Source: Polytrichum commune (Eukaryota > Streptophyta > Polytrichopsida > Polytrichales > Polytrichaceae). Taken from it: 64,000 nt of DNA. The stretch is from the NCBI GenBank assembly GCA_950295325.1, contig OX485804.1:70034033-70098032 (forward strand). Reading direction: 5' to 3'. Under the pieces are notes generated by a model. It was not told the DNA's origin, did no database searches, and saw only the letters and a list, made by a program, of their open reading frames with translations. The position numbers and the translations under genes are program-made. Positions 59,373 through 64,000 of this stretch are shown piece by piece (positions within the stretch are counted from its first letter, which is position 1; every line of letters begins with the position of its first letter).

Positions 59373-62300
59373 ATATCAGAGAAGAGAGAGAAGAAACTTC
59401 GACCCCCGGTAGGGACCGACGTGAATGAAGTGTATGTTCGTTCCACCCCTAGACCTATGTCCACGGGACATAGGAATAGAAGTAAAGAACTACTTCCCCC
59501 TTTCGAGAGTAGGTCTACACTATAGTCACTGTAAGTAACCAGTAACAAAAATAGAATATATATATAAATAAATAAGGGTTAATCGATGTAGGGTTTGTTT
59601 TGTGCGAAGTTGAGACGTCGGGCTATGAACTCATTGTTGTGTGGAGACATCTGACGTTTTTCAAATATAACTTTGGTACAGCTAGGGGGGGTCTTGTATT
59701 TGAGGTAGAGGTTGGTGGTTTTCTAGTCTTCTTTTGTGGAGGAGGATGGACATGGGTTATTGTATGGCAATGGTATTGATGTTTTTGAAGGTATTTCGGA
59801 TGGATGACATAGGTAGTTTAAATTTGTCTTCAAGTAGTTTCATTGATGGAATGTACGTGTGTTGCGGCTCTGGCGCCTGCTGTAATAACAATGAGTGGAT
59901 CGATTTTCCAACCTAAAGCAGCAATGTTTTCTATCAGTGGTTTGTATTTGTTGGCTTTAGTTTCTAGTGTTTCTGATGAGAATCTATCATTACAGTATGT
60001 GAATTCAATGAATTGTATGGTAAGTGTTTGGTCTATATTTGTTGGGGGGGGGGGTTCATTTTGATATGGTAACCCTTTAACGCAAAGAATGTCAGGTCTA
60101 AATCGAGAGTTACAGTGGCATCTTTGGGTTCTACATGTACAGGGTAATAGCCAGTTAGGGACGGTGTTTTCTTGGGGGTTGTCATTAAAGGTACTAGCGT
60201 TCATAAGAGTGTAGCATCGGGATTTTTAGGAAGAAATTAGTAATTTTTTGATTTCCCATACTGCTTTGTTATGTCTTTTGACGTGTAGTGAGTGTATATG
60301 TTGTTGCCTACATGTGAGTAGTACATGTAGCCATGTATCAAGTTCGTATGAATTACAAATAGGACAAGTGATGGTAGGGAATCTTTGTCTACCAAAGAAG
60401 GTTTGTTTTCTAGCTTGGCCCATATAGGTTCCGGTGCGAAATTTGATAAGGCATGATTTTTGCTTGTCCGTAATAGTAGGGTTATTCCAAAATTCATTGG
60501 AAAGTTCTTTGTCAATGTCTTCATTGCTTGTCCATATACAAATATTGGAAGTTTGTATGGCCATAGTTTCTAAGTTGTTTATTCTGTCATATTTTTTGAT
60601 TTGTTTTTCTAGAAATCTAACGGGGCCTTTGTCTGGCGTGTCTATCATGGAGGGCCATTCGTCTTTTTGGTAGTAGTAAGGTGTGGCATGGGCGTGTTCG
60701 TATGGGTGTGTGGCACTTCTATGGGTAAGGTCCAGTCCTTCTTTTGCTAATTTATTTGTTTGTTCGTTGCCGTCTATGTTAACATGTGCTCTAATTTTGT
60801 ATAATGTGATTGGTTGGGAACAATTTTGGAGCAATTGTACCATGGAGGCAAGTGTGACTTGGTAGGTATGACTATTGTGTAGTGTGGGATGTTTAATTTG
60901 TGTGTTTAGTAGATATAGTGCATTTAGGCTATCGGTGAATATGTATGCGGGTTCATTTGGATATAGGGTATTGATAATTCGTACTGTTTTATGGATGGCC
61001 ATCATTTATGCCCGTAGGATATTCTAGTGGCCATGTAGTCTTTTGGCTATGCTAGGCCCTTTAGGGCTATAAATGCCATATCCTGCTGTTTCTTTTCTCC
61101 ATAATCCCGGGGAGATTAGTTTAGGTTTTTAAAATGAACCGTCAATGTAATAACTAAATTGTGGATGAAATTTGAATGGTAAGTTAGTTTGGTAGGCAGG
61201 TAGTTGGGGCATAGGTGTTTCATTGAGTGTGGGGGATATTGGGATAAGTTAGTTTGGACCACTTTTTGTTAGGATTGACAAGTGTGTTCGGGGGGGTATG
61301 TGTGGCAATTTGTGTATATAGTTGTGGTATTAAGAAATTATTTACAATATGGGTGAGTTGATTTAGTTGTTCATAGGTTCCTATGTAGTTATTTTGGTGG
61401 TGTATGCAGAGTATTTGTAGTGTAGAAAGTTCTTTCCTAGGTATGTTAAGTTCTGGTGGTATAGTAGGTTTTTCATATGTGATAGTATCTGCAGCAAAGT
61501 AGGCGATAATATGTGTGTCTAGGAATGGGCTGGAGTGTGGGTTGAAGTTTTGGTACCAGTTTGTATAAGGTGAGATGAGTATTGTGATGGTACTTGAGTC
61601 GTTTTTGGCGGCAAGACGGGCCCAATGTATAACATGTTGTAGGTCTGTTGCATTATTGGGGTGGGCATAGCCTATTCCTTTCCATTTATGGTCAAAGGCT
61701 TTCCCTAAGGATCCAAATATTTTATCTCGTGAAAATGGAGAGTAAAATTGATTGAGTTGTGTAGGGCATGTGACTGGGTATGAAAAGTATGAATGGCTGA
61801 TGTTGAATGATGTAGTGAGAAAGTTTAATATTGGAGTTGGTATTGTGTATTGGGCTAGTTTTAGAGGGTTGTTTTTAGGAATACGGTATTTGTATCTTTG
61901 GTATAACCATACCATTTCAGTTTCAAATAGTTGTGTGGGTGGTTCTAGTCCGTGTGGGGTGTTTTTTGCGAGTTGGTATTGTTTCTATAGCCAATGTAGT
62001 CTAGTTTTGGGGATGGTGGTGAGGTGCCGTCCATTGTCTTCATATATGTGGGCAACATCAAAGTGTGTTTGGATAGTATTGGTGGTGGTTTCTATATCGC
62101 TTTCGGGGTTACATTCATTGATAGAAATATGTGCCAATGGGATAATTGTTGCGGGGGTAACATATCTCGTATCTCGTTGTTGTTCTGTGGTAAAGTGGGC
62201 GTTTATTAAGTTCGAGAAGTGTTTGTGTTGTCTTTTGGTGTAGTATTGAGTTAGTAGTCCGGTATTATGTGCACAAGTGTTAGCGTCGTACCAAGGGAAT

Positions 62301-64000
62301 AAGTCTCTTTGGGTTCGCCATTTGTTATAGGTGTTATTGTTTCTTATTATCCATTGGCATAGATATGATGTGTCGTTTTTCGTTACTCCATTGGAGTTAG
62401 TGTATTGTCGTTTTTTATGGTCAATGATTGTATGGATAGGGAATTGTCTAGGGTCTTTAAAAACTTCTCTTGGTGGGGGTGGGTGGTGTGGGTGAGGTGG
62501 ATTTGGGGGGTGAGTTGGAGGATCAAGTTGTCTGGGCAGAATGTTGTGGTTTATTATGATGTAGTTGTCTTTTAGGGTTTTTGGGGAGTAATGGTGCGGG
62601 CATGGGTGTTGACATTGCGGGGGGCAAGAGGGGTGACATAATAGTTGTTAAGCAATGTTTAGTGCGCTTTTGATTAGTTTGGTAGGGTTGGAATGATAGT
62701 TTTCAAAATCATTTGGGCTCATCATATTAAGGCCATTGGGTAGAGTGATTTGCCCTAGTTCAGTAATATTGTGCAGTAGTAGTTTTTGTAGTAATTTAAG
62801 CGAAGTTTTATGATTTAGGCCATGCATGTTTTGCGCTTCTTTCATCCAGAAGTTCTCAAGAGGGGAGGTGTTAAATATGAAGTTGTCCATTGTGCTTTTT
62901 AGGTGAACTCCGACTTCTTTTTTAAGTAAGAATAATGTTCTAGTTATAGGTGATCGGATACAATGGTGGTATTTGATACGAGGTATTTCTTCGGCGCCAC
63001 CAAATGTTGCTAGTATAAATTGTAGTAGTCCGTTGTAGATTTTCCCAAGTCTACATGTGTCATTAAGGGCATATTGTAGTTGCTCGCCTATACATCGTAA
63101 GTAGGCATTTTTTAGTGAAAAAATTTCTATTCCAAATAAGTCATGAGGGAGTTGCGTGGCTATGTTTGACGTGCATTTTGGTATTCCACATATTGTTTTG
63201 TGGAGGGTTATGATTTTTTGTCAAGTTTTTTTTATGGGAGGTAGGGAGTACGGTACAACGTAGAAGTTGTATGCGATTTCACCACGTATAACTGTGTCTG
63301 CTATATTAATTTTTTGTTTCATAGTAGCTGGACAAGCTACAAGGTCCTTGCATTGCTTTATAACTTTGATAGTGGTGGTGTATATTTGTGTTTTCCATTT
63401 TAGTGAGGGGGCGAGGTTTATTCCCATGTATGTGTATGGTTCATTTTGACTCAAGAGTGGTATAAGTTCGTTTCTGTAGTTTATATTGGTAGCTTGAATT
63501 TGAGTTTTTTAATGCTAGGGGGCTCACTTTGGATTTGTTCGGGCATCCAGTAATTACGCATTTGGGAATTCCAAGATCCATGCCAGCCCATTCACAAGAT
63601 TTGTCAAGTTTGTTGAGTTATATTTGTAGTGATTTTAATCTGTTGGCAATTGCTGCTAAGTCATCGGCATATGTTGCTGAGGAGACTTTTACTTTGGATG
63701 TTCCGAATGTGTATCCGTTATTTCCTTGTTATGACCATCTAAGGAGGGATTCTAGGAATATGATGAATAGGTATGGGCTTAGGGTGTCTCCTTGTATTGT
63801 TTATCTTTGAATGGTAATGGGTTGTGTTTTACCAAAGTGTTCTCCAATAAATGTGGTAGTGGATTGTGAGTATATGTTTTCAATTAGGTTTATGACATCG
63901 TTTGGGTATCCAAGATCCTTCATTATAGCTAGGAGTCAAACGTGGTCAATGGAGCCAAAGGCATTTTTGAAATCTATGTATAGAATGTATATATTATAAT
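59373..64000 (-). mobile_element. Decayed LINE with RNase H and restriction-like endonuclease, 5' end beyond the window
   Basis: On the minus strand, in order: RT block with 'IDFKNAFGSIDH' (~63940-63975), 'QGDTLSPYLF' (~63768-63795) and YADD (63660-63671); thumb 'YMGINLAPSLKWK' (~63390-63430); a Cys/His cluster 'CHPSCPPQCQHPCPHH' (~62590-62640); Pro-rich linker; a chromodomain-like stretch (62290-62430, 'SYLCQWI', 'KWRTQRDLFPWY'); a segment 'KWKGIGYAHP' to 'RILCIHH'-like (61370-61720) recalling adenine methyltransferase folds; RNase H with 'YIDGSF' (~61140), 'FTDS' (~60935) and 'GNEQTN' (~60765); zinc finger 'CPIC' with a following H and C (~60300-60375); PD-(D/E)XK motifs 'RPDIL' (60090), 'IEFTY' (60000) and 'K..KY' (59960). 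Frameshifts lie between 63671 and 63454 and between 61220 and 61140; the RNase H Glu codon is TAA. The 3' end carries a small hairpin near 59407-59418. RT plus RNase H plus restriction-like nuclease recalls the Dualen/RandI group of green algae. Confidence 0.88.

Overview
This is a nuclear window from a streptophyte that is not a flowering plant. Genes have GT-AG introns of about 60 to 1,500 bp, the background is AT-rich, and much of the space is transposon-derived. Three lines point away from angiosperms: plastid-derived inserts carry chlB (absent from angiosperm plastids); a ZMYND12-like ciliary/flagellar TPR gene suggests motile sperm; and a LINE encodes both RNase H and a restriction-like endonuclease. 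A fern, lycophyte, bryophyte or charophyte is my best guess; the species cannot be named from the sequence.

Layout. 1-2400: remnants of a long-TIR element and the 3' end of a LINE. 3885-6845: a large inverted repeat enclosing a chlB fragment. 7525-18184: two tandem copies of a ~4.8 kb block. Each copy holds an old TIR element, a LINE 3' tail and a decayed plastid segment in plastid gene order (chlB-trnQ-psbK-trnS-psb30-trnG). Each copy also has one private hAT-like insertion whose empty site survives in the other copy. 19133-23550: more hAT-like non-autonomous elements with 8-bp target duplications.

Genes. A ZMYND12-like TPR gene (+, 23691-29484, five exons, N-terminus not found). An ATG18/WIPI autophagy gene (-, 34051-36545, four coding exons, 440 aa). 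A plastid-type ABC1K/UbiB-like atypical kinase (+, 43796-53541, 21 coding exons, about 833 aa). A GC-rich intronless gene with MACPF and MABP-like domains (-, 54639-56081, 480 aa). ATG18 and ABC1K are divergent across ~5 kb that holds two Harbinger-like MITEs and GGTA arrays; ABC1K and the MACPF gene are convergent. I see no functional link between neighbours, as is usual in a plant nuclear genome.

59373-64000 (-) is a decayed LINE running off the window. Its order, by motif, is reverse transcriptase, Cys/His cluster, Pro-rich linker, chromodomain-like segment, possible methyltransferase-like segment, RNase H, CCHC finger, PD-(D/E)XK endonuclease, then a 3' hairpin. Four 3'-end relatives lie elsewhere in the window. 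All comparisons were made by eye; exon borders were set by splice consensus, phase continuity and remembered family alignments.
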